Source: JBDTSW01 sp963758845
Lineage (GTDB): Bacteria; Actinomycetota; Thermoleophilia; Solirubrobacterales; 70-9
Assembly (NCBI GenBank): GCA_963758845.1
Contig: CAVWWX010000002.1
Location: forward strand, 620,001 to 684,000
Direction: 5' to 3'
Length of the DNA stretch: 64,000 nt
Under the pieces are notes generated by a model that made no database searches, had not been told where the DNA came from, and was given only the letters and a program-made list of their open reading frames with translations. Shown here in pieces: positions 8,303 through 15,965 of this stretch. Made by a program: the position numbers and the translations under genes. Position 1 is the first letter of the stretch. Each line of letters begins with the position of its first letter.

Positions 8303-9130
8303 CTACTCGCCGTAGCTGAAGAACCCCCGGCCGCTCTTGCGGCCCAACCGCCCCGAGTCCACCAGCGCCCGCAGCCGGTCGGGCGCCCGGTGGTCTTCCT
8401 CGCCGGTCTCGCCCGCGAGGCTGTCGCCGATCGCGACGGCGACGTCGAGCCCGACGAAGTCGAGCAGCGCGAGCGGGCCCATCGGATGACCGGCGCCCAG
8501 GCGCATGCACGTGTCGACGTCGGCGGGCTCCAGGCCCGTCGAGTCGAGCAGCCGGACCGCCTCGAAGAGGTAGGGGAAGATCAGGCGGTTGACCACGAAG
8601 CCGGCGGTGTCGGGGACCTCCACCACGGTCTTGCCCAGGGCCTCACACCAACGCCGCGCCCGGTCCCCGGCGCCGTCGCGCAGAGCCTCGGGAAGGCACA
8701 GCTCGACCAGCTCCATCCGATGCGGCGGGTTGAAGACGTGGAGGCCCAGGACACGGTCCGGGTGACCGCTCAGCGCCGCCAGCTCGCCCACCGAGAGCGA
8801 CGAGGTGGTGGTGGCGAGGTCGGCCTCCGGACAACCCTCCGCGAGCTCGGCCAGGAGGCTTCCCTTCGCCTTGGGCTCCTCGACGATCGCCTCGACGACG
8901 ACGTCGCAGCCGTTCAGGTCGGAGGCCTCGGTCGTGACGCGGATCCGAGCGGGGTCGCCGCCGTCGACCTTGGCCGCCAGCGCCTGGGCGCTCTCCTCGG
9001 CCTTCCAGGCCGAGGCGCCGCTGCGAGCCAGCAGCCAAACGTCGCCGAGGGCGGTCGCGCTGGCGGCGAGGCCGCACGCGATCGTGCCGCTGCCCGCGAC
9101 CGCGGGCGAGGAGTAGCCGTGCTCGCTCAA
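8303..9130 (-). CDS. 3-hydroxyacyl-CoA dehydrogenase (3-hydroxybutyryl-CoA dehydrogenase type)
   Basis: 275 residues, NAD-dependent oxidation of 3-hydroxyacyl-CoA in fatty-acid or butanoate metabolism. N-terminal Rossmann motif AVAGSGTIACGLA, then the catalytic region LGLHVFNPPHRMELVE (His of the His-Glu pair) and the domain hinge DTAGFVVNRLIFPYL. The C-terminal helical domain has GHPMGPLALLDFVGLDV. The second half of the Rossmann motif (TIACG) departs from the usual GxMGxG, though cofactor binding is still plausible. A TTG at 9130 is the start that puts the first strand at the N-terminus as in homologues. It is near the thiolase and acyl-CoA dehydrogenase genes and likely belongs to the same pathway. 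Confidence 0.87.
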   Translation of the reverse strand: MSEHGYSSPAVAGSGTIACGLAASATALGDVWLLARSGASAWKAEESAQALAAKVDGGDPARIRVTTEASDLNGCDVVVEAIVEEPKAKGSLLAELAEGCPEADLATTTSSLSVGELAALSGHPDRVLGLHVFNPPHRMELVELCLPEALRDGAGDRARRWCEALGKTVVEVPDTAGFVVNRLIFPYLFEAVRLLDSTGLEPADVDTCMRLGAGHPMGPLALLDFVGLDVAVAIGDSLAGETGEEDHRAPDRLRALVDSGRLGRKSGRGFFSYGE

Positions 9131-9203
9131 GTGGCGGCGGTTGTATCAGCAACCAAACGCGACCGGCCCCGTACCTCGGCCTCCCTGGAGTCCCCGGGCA
9201 GGG

Positions 9204-9587
9204 CTACTCGCGACCCTCGCGTACGGCCCGGGCGAGCAGCTCGTCGAGCTCGGCGAGCAGCGGCGCCAGGTCGGACTCGGTGGATCCGGCGGCACCACCG
9301 ATCCGCCTTGATCCGTGGCGCAGCTCGAAGCGCATCGCCTCGTACGGGTTGGGGAGCATGCGCCGGGCGATGGCGCCGCCGAGGCCGTGCCAGCGCTCGG
9401 GCGGAACCGCCTCGACGTTGGCTCGGAGCCGGGCGATCTCGGCGTCGCTCGCCCGCGCCTCGCTGCTCTTCCCCGACTTGCGGTCGCGCAGGTGGATGCG
9501 CCCGTCCTCGTGCACGGTCAGGTGCTGAGAGAGGCCGGCCATGCCGCCGCGCCGGTGATAGGAGATCAGTTCCGCCGCGCCCGCCAC
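9204..9587 (-). CDS. Emfourin-like small protein (putative protease inhibitor fold)
   Basis: About 127 residues. The pattern ELISYHRRGGMAGLSQHLTV at the N-terminus, a basic turn, then DAEIARLRANVE, PYEAMRFELRHG and a C-terminal LAPLLAELDELL helix follows the layout of protealysin-inhibitor (emfourin) proteins: xxxRSGGFAGxxxx, short helix, and a final helix after the Y-x-h-x strand. GTG 9587 gives the expected short lead before the first strand; no Shine-Dalgarno is visible. No M4-type protease is encoded nearby, so the partner is unknown. Function is inferred from pattern only; it could simply share the fold. Confidence 0.55.
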   Translation of the reverse strand: MAGAAELISYHRRGGMAGLSQHLTVHEDGRIHLRDRKSGKSSEARASDAEIARLRANVEAVPPERWHGLGGAIARRMLPNPYEAMRFELRHGSRRIGGAAGSTESDLAPLLAELDELLARAVREGRE

Positions 9588-9612
9588 ACGCGCATTCTTG
9601 CGCGCCGGTGTT

Positions 9613-9628
9613 GACTGACCGGTCAGTC
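9613..9628. promoter_or_regulatory. Palindromic operator (TetR-like), thiolase side
   Basis: Perfect 16-base palindrome GACTGACCGGTCAGTC, preceded by TT so that it also offers a TTGACT -35-like hexamer. It lies 77 bases before the thiolase ATG and 25 bases before the divergent emfourin-like start. The same core recurs at 13376-13395 upstream of the acyl-CoA dehydrogenase. Size and symmetry fit a TetR-family regulator of fatty-acid degradation (inference). Confidence 0.75.
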
Positions 9629-9704
9629 GGTTCCAGTATCGTTCGATCCGCACCCGGATCGCGCGATCGCCGCGGTTCGTCCCGATCTCTTCAGGAGGCG
9701 CCAG

Positions 9705-10895
9705 ATGGCCACAAACGGCAACGCGGGCAAGTTCCAGGGTCGTGAGGTAGTGATCGTCGAGGCGGTCCGCACGCCGATCGGGCGCGGTCATCCGGAGAAG
9801 GGGATCTACAAGGACACGCACCCCTCCAACCTCCTGGCCAAGACCTACTCCGAGCTGATCGAGCGCACGGGGATCGACCCGGCCGAGGTCGAGGACGTAG
9901 TCGCGGGCTGCGTTCAGCAGTTCGGCGAGCAGGCCTTCAACATCGGGCGCAACGCCTGGCTCGAGGCCGGCCTTCCGATCGAGACCCCGGCGACGACCGT
10001 CGACCGTCAGTGCGGGTCGGCGCAGCAGGCGATCAACTTCGCGGCGGCCCTCGTCGCCTCGGGCGTCCACGACGTCGCCATCGGCGGCGGCGTCGAGCAC
10101 ATGGGCCACATCTCCTTCGCCGACGGCCTGTCCGTCCAGCAGGAGCACGGGCTGGCCTTCACCCCCGAGCTGATGGAGCGCTACAACCTCGTGCCGCAGG
10201 GCATCTCGGCCGAGATGATCGCCGACAAGTGGGAGATCCCCCGGTCGGAGCTCGACGAGATCGGCGTCCGCTCGCACCAGCTCGCCGCCAAGGCCGCCGA
10301 GGAGGGCCGGTTCGACCGCGAGATCGTGCCGATCGCCGTCAACGGCGACACCTACTCGGCCGACCAGGGCATCCGGCCGGACACGACGATCGAGGCGCTC
10401 TCGCAGCTCAAGCCGGCCTTCAAGGAGGACGGCAAGGTCACCGCGGGCAACGCGTCGCAGGTCTCCGACGGCGCGGCGGCCGTGCTGGTCATGACCCGCG
10501 AGAAGGCCGAGGCCCTCGGGCTCGAGCCACGCGCGCGGATCGTCGACCAGACCACGGTTGGCGTCGACCCGGTGATGATGCTGACGGGACCGATCCCGGC
10601 CACGAGGAAGCTCCTCGAGCGCAACGGGATGGCGATCGGCGACATCGACCTGTTCGAGGTGAACGAGGCGTTCGCCTCGGTCCTCGCCGCGTGGCGGCGT
10701 GAGCTCGAGCCCGACATGGACCGGGTCAACGTGAACGGTGGCGCCATCGCGCTGGGGCACCCCCTCGGCTCGACCGGCGCGCGGCTGATGACCACGCTCC
10801 TGCACGAGCTGGAGCGCTCCGACAAGGAGACCGGCCTCGTGACCATGTGCTGCGGCGGCGGTCTGGGCACTGGCACCATCATCCAGCGCGTCTGA
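9705..10895 (+). CDS. Acetyl-CoA acyltransferase (thiolase)
   Basis: 396-residue thiolase, carrying out the final CoA-dependent cleavage of beta-oxidation or acetoacetyl-CoA formation. Catalytic residues are in place: nucleophilic Cys103 in DRQCGSAQQA, NEAFAS, the His of GGAIALGHPLGSTGAR, and the C-terminal acid/base cysteine in MCCGGGLGTG (Cys383). AGGAGG lies seven bases before ATG 9705. The palindromic operator at 9613 sits in its promoter and is shared with the acyl-CoA dehydrogenase at 13435, so the two are probably co-regulated. Chain-length preference cannot be read. Confidence 0.93.
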   Translation: MATNGNAGKFQGREVVIVEAVRTPIGRGHPEKGIYKDTHPSNLLAKTYSELIERTGIDPAEVEDVVAGCVQQFGEQAFNIGRNAWLEAGLPIETPATTVDRQCGSAQQAINFAAALVASGVHDVAIGGGVEHMGHISFADGLSVQQEHGLAFTPELMERYNLVPQGISAEMIADKWEIPRSELDEIGVRSHQLAAKAAEEGRFDREIVPIAVNGDTYSADQGIRPDTTIEALSQLKPAFKEDGKVTAGNASQVSDGAAAVLVMTREKAEALGLEPRARIVDQTTVGVDPVMMLTGPIPATRKLLERNGMAIGDIDLFEVNEAFASVLAAWRRELEPDMDRVNVNGGAIALGHPLGSTGARLMTTLLHELERSDKETGLVTMCCGGGLGTGTIIQRV

Positions 10896-11350
10896 GGTAT
10901 CTGCCTCTGATCGTCTCGGCCATCGTCCTCGCCGGGTGCGGGGGCGATGAGGCCGAGCCGGCGCCCGATCCCGACGAGCCCGCGCCGCTCACCAAGGCGG
11001 AGTTCCTGTTCGAGGCCGACCGCATCTGTCTCTCGGTCGAGGCGCAGATCGAGGCGGCGGCCGACGACTATGCGGGGACCAGTAGGGCCGACGCCGATCC
11101 GCAGGAGGTGCGGCGGCTGGTGAACGACATCGTCGTGCCCCGGCTGCGCTCGGAGGTCGAGACGATCGCGCTGCTGGACCCGCCTGCCTCCGACGAGGAC
11201 GAGGTCGCGCGGATCCTCGAGGCGACCGAGCGTGGCACGGACGCGCTGGAGGAGGCCCCGCTGATCGTCCTCGACGGGATCCCTCCCGACCTGCGCGAGG
11301 CCGAGCGCCTGGCCAGCGCCTACGGCTCGGAGGAGTGCGGCCTGCGGTAG
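10847..11350 (+). CDS. Predicted lipoprotein, unknown function
   Basis: Secreted lipoprotein. The signal peptide (RLRYLPLIVSAIVLAGC) ends in a clear lipobox LAGC, followed by an acidic, proline-rich linker and a mostly helical domain of about 110 residues with two cysteines (RICL, EECG). The family is unknown to me; similar small helical lipoproteins are common in these actinobacteria. The only conventional in-frame start before the signal is GTG 10847, which overlaps the thiolase by 49 bases and gives an Arg-rich n-region; a start nearer the thiolase stop with a rarer codon is possible. A second, truncated copy follows at 11363-11666. Confidence 0.65.
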   Translation: MLRRRSGHWHHHPARLRYLPLIVSAIVLAGCGGDEAEPAPDPDEPAPLTKAEFLFEADRICLSVEAQIEAAADDYAGTSRADADPQEVRRLVNDIVVPRLRSEVETIALLDPPASDEDEVARILEATERGTDALEEAPLIVLDGIPPDLREAERLASAYGSEECGLR

Positions 11351-11362
11351 TAGGGTCCCCGC

Positions 11363-11666
11363 GAACGAGGCGCTCGATGCCGAGGCCGCCGAGCTGTTCG
11401 GCGACGGCGGCGAGCCCAGCCAGGCCGACCAGGAGGACTTCATCGCCGCCGTGCTCGTTCCGAGCATCCAGGGGCAGATCGAAGCGATCCGCACCCTGGG
11501 GGAGCCCGAGGAGGGAGCCGAGGAGCTCGACACCGTTCTCACCGAGGCCGAGGACGCGCTCGAGGAGGTCGAGGACGACCCGAGCGTCCTGGCCGAAGGC
11601 AGCGATCCCTTCCAGGACATCAACGACCAGATGAAGGAACTGGGCGCGCCGGCCTGCGCCTCGTAG
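11363..11666 (+). pseudogene. Truncated tandem copy of the preceding lipoprotein domain
   Basis: Another frame directly after the lipoprotein stop encodes a homologous-looking domain: VLVPSIQGQIEAIRTLGEPE parallels IVVPRLRSEVETIALLDPPA of the first gene, and it ends ELGAPACAS where the first ends YGSEECGLR. The similarity runs upstream to about 11363, but there is no start codon there and no signal peptide. The earliest usable start is GTG 11451, which would give 71 residues. It is probably the remnant of a tandem duplication that lost its 5' part. Confidence 0.5.
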
Positions 11667-11691
11667 CCCCGCGACCGGGCGCGCGAGTTGC

Positions 11692-11925
11692 TCAGGCCGA
11701 GTGGCGGGGCTCGCCCGAGTGCTCCGCCAGCTCGGTGAGTCGGGCGATCTGCCGGTCGCCCTCGATCCGGGCCGGATCTTCGGCCGGCAACGCCTCGACC
11801 AGCCGCGCGATCCTGTTTCGGATCTGAAGCGCGAAGTGCGGGGTCGCCGGGCCCGCCAGAGCGCGAACGTCCTCGACGGTGATCTGGCGCCCCGTCAGGC
11901 GGTCGTGTCGCTCGCGCTCGCTCAT
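11692..11925 (-). CDS. Small hypothetical protein coupled to the CWB2 gene
   Basis: 77-residue, charged, helix-rich soluble protein (begins MSERERHDRLTGRQITVEDV). Its ATG overlaps the stop of the upstream cell-wall-binding-repeat gene as ATGA, so the two are translationally coupled and co-transcribed. No signal peptide or membrane segment. No family was recognised; the coupling suggests a role connected with the CWB2 protein. Confidence 0.65.
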   Translation of the reverse strand: MSERERHDRLTGRQITVEDVRALAGPATPHFALQIRNRIARLVEALPAEDPARIEGDRQIARLTELAEHSGEPRHSA

Positions 11926-13319
11926 CGGTTCTGGCCTTGGCCCTGATCGTCACCCTGGCCGGAGCCCGCCCCGGAATCCGGGGACCCCTCCTCCTCGGGC
12001 TCGGGCGCGCCGGGGGGCGGTCCCAGGACATCGTTGCCCGAGCCGGACGTTACCTGGACCAGCTCGGCCAGCTCGTCCACCTGCGCCTGCAGCGCCACCG
12101 AGATCACCTCGGGGTCGCCGATGATCCAGACGTGGTTGTAGACGGCCCGCGTGGGGTCGTCCTGGTAGCCCGGCTTGAGATCCAGCAGGTAGCCGCGAAG
12201 CGCCGACGGGAGCTTGGCCGGGTCGTCCGTGAGAAGCAACGGGCCCCACGTGCCGCTTGCCGACAGCGGGGCCGCCGCGCCGGCGTCCGCGGGGATGTCG
12301 GCGTTCGCCAGCACGAACCCGTGTCCCGGGTCGTTGATGTTCCAGCCGAAGGTCCCGTCGGTGAAGCGGGCGAAGGCGATCGCGTTCGCGACCGGATCTG
12401 ATTCGCCCACGCGCTCGACGCTTCCCGAGGCCTTCTCCACCTGCTCGAGCGCCTTGTCGGAGATCGCGGCCTCGCCTCCCAGGACGTACACGGGCACGTC
12501 CTCGTAGCGCTTCAGGGCCTCGATCGTGGGCTCGGGCACAGAGTCGCGCTGGGCGAACAGCACCGGGTCGCCGCTGCGAGCGGCCCAGGCGGCGGCCGGC
12601 ATCGCCACCGCCGGTGAGTCGGAGCTCGCGACGACGATGTGCTCGGGGTCGTCGCCGGTCAGCTGGGCGCGTAGCTTGTCGACCTCGGCGGCCAGCGCGG
12701 CCGGGTTCTCGCCCTCGACGTCCATGGCCCGCAGGCCCTCGGCGTCGGCCGTATCCCCGATCCGGAAGACCTGCTTGTCCTCGGTCTCGGCCGCCCCGCG
12801 TGGCGCCAGCGCGGCCAGGGCGCTGCTGGTGAGGTCGGGGACGTCATCGCCGTCGGTGAAGAGCACCGGCGCGCCGATCGGCTGCGCGACGAGCGAGGAG
12901 GCGGCGATCGCTGCCTGCCAGTCGGACACGTCCACGAGCGACACGGCCGCGGGGCCCTCGAGGCCGCCCGTCGAGGGATAGGTGGCAAGCGCGACCGCGG
13001 CCGCGTTGGCGGCGGGGTCGGCGCCTGAGATCCGCGTCGTGTTCTTGGTGGCGAACGCCGGGAAGCCCAGGTCCTCGGCCTCGTCGTCGCCGGCCTCCAC
13101 CCGCTGAACGACTGCCTGCGGAGCGGCGGCGGGCTCCTCGGGCTCGTCCTCGCTCAGCTGCGAGTAGGCGAGCCACCCCGCGGCGCCCGCGAGCACCACG
13201 ATCCCGAGGGCGATCCACAGCCGCCGGCCCGCTAGGTGGTCCGCCACCCAGTGCCCGGCGTCGGAGATGCGATGGCCGATTCGTCTCAGCACGCGGCACA
13301 AGGTAGCGACGGCCCGCAC
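11922..13319 (-). CDS. Membrane-anchored cell-wall-binding repeat (CWB2) protein
   Basis: Up to 465 residues. A basic N-terminus, one transmembrane helix (LWIALGIVVLAGAAGWLAY, about residues 34-52), then an acidic linker and a large extracellular part built of CWB2-type repeats. The clearest is VPVYVLGGEAAISDKALEQV followed by VERVGESDPVANAIAFARF, matching the repeat of Clostridium and actinobacterial cell-wall proteins that binds anionic wall polymers. The C-terminal tail is low-complexity (Gly, Glu, Pro, Gln). GTG 13319 is the longest start; an in-frame GTG at 13292 is a plausible alternative. It shares an overlap with the small downstream gene. Confidence 0.78.
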   Translation of the reverse strand: MRAVATLCRVLRRIGHRISDAGHWVADHLAGRRLWIALGIVVLAGAAGWLAYSQLSEDEPEEPAAAPQAVVQRVEAGDDEAEDLGFPAFATKNTTRISGADPAANAAAVALATYPSTGGLEGPAAVSLVDVSDWQAAIAASSLVAQPIGAPVLFTDGDDVPDLTSSALAALAPRGAAETEDKQVFRIGDTADAEGLRAMDVEGENPAALAAEVDKLRAQLTGDDPEHIVVASSDSPAVAMPAAAWAARSGDPVLFAQRDSVPEPTIEALKRYEDVPVYVLGGEAAISDKALEQVEKASGSVERVGESDPVANAIAFARFTDGTFGWNINDPGHGFVLANADIPADAGAAAPLSASGTWGPLLLTDDPAKLPSALRGYLLDLKPGYQDDPTRAVYNHVWIIGDPEVISVALQAQVDELAELVQVTSGSGNDVLGPPPGAPEPEEEGSPDSGAGSGQGDDQGQGQNR

Positions 13320-13375
13320 CGGCGACCGCGAGCCGCAGCTGGCCTTCCGGCTCGCGGGGTATGCTTCCCGCCCAG

Positions 13376-13395
13376 TTGACTGACCGGTCAGTCAA
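13376..13395. promoter_or_regulatory. Palindromic operator (TetR-like), acyl-CoA dehydrogenase side
   Basis: Perfect 20-base palindrome TTGACTGACCGGTCAGTCAA. Its core is identical to that at 9613-9628. It lies 39 bases before the preferred ATG of the acyl-CoA dehydrogenase, and its left half doubles as a TTGACT -35-like hexamer, so a bound repressor would block RNA polymerase. Confidence 0.8.
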
Positions 13396-13434
13396 GAGCC
13401 GATGGAGCGCCTAGACGGAGGTAGCCAAAGCCGC

Positions 13435-14769
13435 ATGGATTTCGCACTCAACGACGACCAGCTCGAGTTCAAGGCACAGTGCCGGGAGTTCGCGCGGGAC
13501 GTGATCCGGCCCGTCGCCGCCAAGCACGACGCCGAGGAGTCGACGCCGTGGGAGGTCCTCAAGCAGGCGCGCGAGCAGGGGCTGCACGGCATCGAGCACC
13601 TCCAGCGCATGGGCTCGGATCCCGACGGGGTGCTGGGCGTCGTCTACTCCGAGGAGATGCACTGGGGCTGCGCCGGGATCGCCCTCGCGATCTCCGGCTC
13701 GTCGCTCGCCGCGGCCGGCCTCGCCGCCTCCGGCACCCCCGAGCAGATCGCCCAGTGGGTCCCCGAATGCTTCGGGATCGGCGACGAGATCAAGTTGGGC
13801 GCCTACGCGGTGACCGAGCCCCAGGCCGGCTCGGACGTAAAGAGCCTGAGGACCACCGCGAGGCTCGACGGCGACGAGTGGGTGCTGAACGGGACCAAGG
13901 TCTTCATCACGAACGGCGGCATCGCCGACGTTCACGTGGTCGTCGCCACCGTCGACCCCGAGCTTGGGCACCGTGGCCAGGCGTCCTTCGTGGTCGGCAA
14001 GGACACGCCCGGCCTGCGCCAGGGCAACAAGGAGACGAAGATCGGGATCCGCGCTTCGCACACCGCCGAGGTGGTGCTGGAGGACTGCCGCGTGCCGGTC
14101 GAGAACCTGCTCGGCGGCATGGACAAGCTGAACCGAAAGCTCGAGCGAGCCCGCACCGGCGAGTCGTCCGGCCGGGCCTCGAACGCCCTCGCCACCTTTG
14201 AGTTGACCCGTCCCCTGGTGGGCTCCTCGGCGCTCGGGATCGCCCAGGCCGCCTACGAGTGGACCCTGGGCTATCTCGCCAACGGCGCCCACGCCGCGGA
14301 CCCGTTCGAGGCCGTGCTCGACGACAGCTCGACCGCCGGGCAGCCGCCGCTGAGGCGCCAGGCGAACCAGCAGGTCCTGGCCCAGGTCGCGACCGAGATC
14401 GAGGCCGCCCGCCTCCTGGTCCAGCGCGCGGCATGGATGGGGCGCAACGGCCGGCCGATGACCGGCGGGCAGGGCTCGATGTCGAAGCTCAAGGCCGGAC
14501 AGGTCGCCGTGTGGGCGACCAGGACGCTGATGGACCTCGTCGGCCCCTACGCGCAGAGCACCGAGTGCCCGCTGGAGAAGTGGTTCCGCGACGCCAAGAT
14601 CTACGAGCTCTTCGAGGGAACCGCCGAGATCCAGAAGCTCGTGATCTCGCGGATGCAGGCCGCCGAGTACGCCGAGCGCCTCCGCGACGCGGCCGAGATC
14701 GCCGGCGTTGCCGCGGCCGGCGGCAGCGTGGCGGCGACCGCCGACACCGGGCAGCTGGCGTCGGCCTAG
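13435..14769 (+). CDS. Acyl-CoA dehydrogenase
   Basis: 444-residue FAD flavoenzyme catalysing the first step of beta-oxidation. N-terminal helical domain (DFALNDDQLEFKAQCREFAR), then the beta-domain block YAVTEPQAGSDVKSLRTTA that binds FAD and substrate, and the C-terminal helical domain with the catalytic glutamate in FEGTAEIQ (Glu394). Length is slightly above the usual 380-400 because of a loop near residue 290 and an Ala/Gly tail. ATG 13435 fits the family N-terminus and has GGAGGT twelve bases upstream; an ATG at 13402 is also in frame. The palindrome at 13376 controls it, shared with the thiolase. Confidence 0.92.
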   Translation: MDFALNDDQLEFKAQCREFARDVIRPVAAKHDAEESTPWEVLKQAREQGLHGIEHLQRMGSDPDGVLGVVYSEEMHWGCAGIALAISGSSLAAAGLAASGTPEQIAQWVPECFGIGDEIKLGAYAVTEPQAGSDVKSLRTTARLDGDEWVLNGTKVFITNGGIADVHVVVATVDPELGHRGQASFVVGKDTPGLRQGNKETKIGIRASHTAEVVLEDCRVPVENLLGGMDKLNRKLERARTGESSGRASNALATFELTRPLVGSSALGIAQAAYEWTLGYLANGAHAADPFEAVLDDSSTAGQPPLRRQANQQVLAQVATEIEAARLLVQRAAWMGRNGRPMTGGQGSMSKLKAGQVAVWATRTLMDLVGPYAQSTECPLEKWFRDAKIYELFEGTAEIQKLVISRMQAAEYAERLRDAAEIAGVAAAGGSVAATADTGQLASA

Positions 14770-14804
14770 TCGGCGACCGCCCCGGCCTCGGCTGGCCGGG
14801 GGTC

Positions 14805-14810
14805 TAACCT
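14805..14810 (+). promoter_or_regulatory. Candidate -10 box, leaderless start of the CDF gene
   Basis: TAACCT ends eight bases before ATG 14819, with no Shine-Dalgarno between. The spacing puts the transcript start at or next to the start codon. Confidence 0.45.
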
Positions 14811-14818
14811 CGCGGGCG

Positions 14819-15751
14819 ATGGCGCACGCCCACTCGCACGCGCACGGGGTGGAGGCGGCGGTCGCGCTCCGGCGGGCCGGCAACCGCCGGCGGATGCGGA
14901 CCGCGCTGGCGATCAACGCCGGCATGCTCGCCGTGGCGGTCGCGGGCGGGATCGCCTTCGACTCGCTGGCGCTCCTGGCCGACGCGGGGCACGTGCTCTC
15001 CGACCTCGGAGCGATCGTGCTCGGCCTGGTCGCGGCAGGCCTGGCAGCCCGCGGCGGCGGGCCGCGGCGGACCTTCGGCTTTCACCGCGGCGAGGTGCTC
15101 GCGGCGCTCATCAATGGCTTGGCCCTCGTCGCGATCGCCGTACTGATCGTGGTCGCGGCGATCGGCCGCCTGTCCGACCCTCCCGCCGTCGAGGGCGGGG
15201 GCGTGCTGGTCGTGGGGGTGTTGGGGCTGGCGGGGAACGCCTGGGCCACGGTCGTCCTCGCGAGGGGCGAGCGCAGCGACATCAACCTCGAGGCCGTCCT
15301 GCGCCACTCCGCGGCGGACGCGCTGGGATCGGCGGCGGTCATCGTGGCGGGGCTGGCACTCGTGGCGTTCGGCTGGCGCGAGGCGGACCCGATCGCGAGC
15401 CTCGCCATCGCCGGCTTGATCTTCGCGTCGTCGGTGCGGCTCGTGCGCGAGCCGCTCGACGTCCTGATGGAGAGCGCGCCGTCCAGCGTCGACGTCGACG
15501 AGCTCGGCAACTCGGTCTGCGCGATCGAGGGCGTCCGCAGCGTCCACGAGCTGCACGTCTGGACCGTAACCTCGGGGTTCGAGGCCCTGGCCGCCCATGT
15601 CGTGACCGCGACGCATGCCGACCGCGACCACGTCCGCCGCGAGATCGAGTTCCTGCTCCGCGACCGCTACGGGATCGAGCACACCACCCTCCAGATGGAG
15701 GAGGAGGTGCCCGAGGGCGAGCTTCTGCAAGTGGAGTTGCAAGAGCCGTAA
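14819..15751 (+). CDS. Cation diffusion facilitator (CzcD-type) metal exporter
   Basis: 310 residues. The start is followed at once by a His-rich metal-binding stretch, MAHAHSHAHG. Helix 2 carries LLADAGHVLSDLGAIVLGL and helix 5 HSAADALGSAAVIVAGLAL, the HxxxD metal sites of zinc/cobalt/cadmium exporters. After six helices comes a cytoplasmic domain with SVHELHVWTVTSGFEALAAH. Length is typical. It is a proton antiporter in the cytoplasmic membrane, most likely for Zn2+. It directly follows the acyl-CoA dehydrogenase but has its own leaderless-type promoter. Confidence 0.92.
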   Translation: MAHAHSHAHGVEAAVALRRAGNRRRMRTALAINAGMLAVAVAGGIAFDSLALLADAGHVLSDLGAIVLGLVAAGLAARGGGPRRTFGFHRGEVLAALINGLALVAIAVLIVVAAIGRLSDPPAVEGGGVLVVGVLGLAGNAWATVVLARGERSDINLEAVLRHSAADALGSAAVIVAGLALVAFGWREADPIASLAIAGLIFASSVRLVREPLDVLMESAPSSVDVDELGNSVCAIEGVRSVHELHVWTVTSGFEALAAHVVTATHADRDHVRREIEFLLRDRYGIEHTTLQMEEEVPEGELLQVELQEP

Positions 15752-15763
15752 CTACTGTTAAGA

Positions 15764-15782
15764 AACGCTTGCAATAAGCGTT
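15764..15782. terminator. Inverted repeat after the CDF gene (terminator or operator)
   Basis: AACGCTT (15764-15770) pairs with AAGCGTT (15776-15782) around a five-base loop. There is no following T-run. It overlaps the candidate promoter of the riboswitch, so it may be an operator rather than a terminator. Confidence 0.35.
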
Positions 15783-15796
15783 GCGGTTGGTACTGT
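15769..15796 (+). promoter_or_regulatory. Candidate promoter for the riboswitch/M23 transcript
   Basis: TTGCAA (15769-15774), 16-base spacer, TACTGT (15791-15796). The predicted transcript start near 15803 falls just at the 5' edge of the c-di-AMP riboswitch, which supports it. Confidence 0.5.
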
Positions 15797-15804
15797 CGGC
15801 TTCG

Positions 15805-15960
15805 CATCTCGCCGAGTTCACGCCCACAATCAGGCGTGGAACGGGGGACCCACATAACCGGCCACCGAGGCCGTGGGGCGAATGGCCCGGGCCCACTGAA
15901 AGTGAGCTCTCCGGGCCTAGCGCGAGCAGCGCGAGCCCGTCAGCTAACCCCGTAGGCAAC
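15805..15960 (+). promoter_or_regulatory. Cyclic di-AMP riboswitch (ydaO/yuaA type)
   Basis: The conserved elements of this class appear in order: GAACGGGGGACCCA at about 15839-15852, GGGGCGAATGGC in the middle, a variable hairpin with GCGAGCAGCGCGAG, and the hallmark GAGCCCGTCAGCTAACC (about 15933-15949) followed by CCGTAGGC. In actinobacteria these switches typically control peptidoglycan hydrolases, as here (M23 gene six bases downstream). No intrinsic terminator is seen between switch and gene. The aptamer ends almost at the start codon, so control of translation initiation is possible. Confidence 0.88.
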
Positions 15961-15965
15961 CGCAT

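Noticed and set aside
15782..15964. Outer stem TGCGGTTG/CAACCGCA as the P1 helix of the riboswitch
   Set aside because: It pairs perfectly, but its left arm lies upstream of the predicted transcript start and partly inside the candidate promoter, so it may not be transcribed. Not used to set the aptamer borders.
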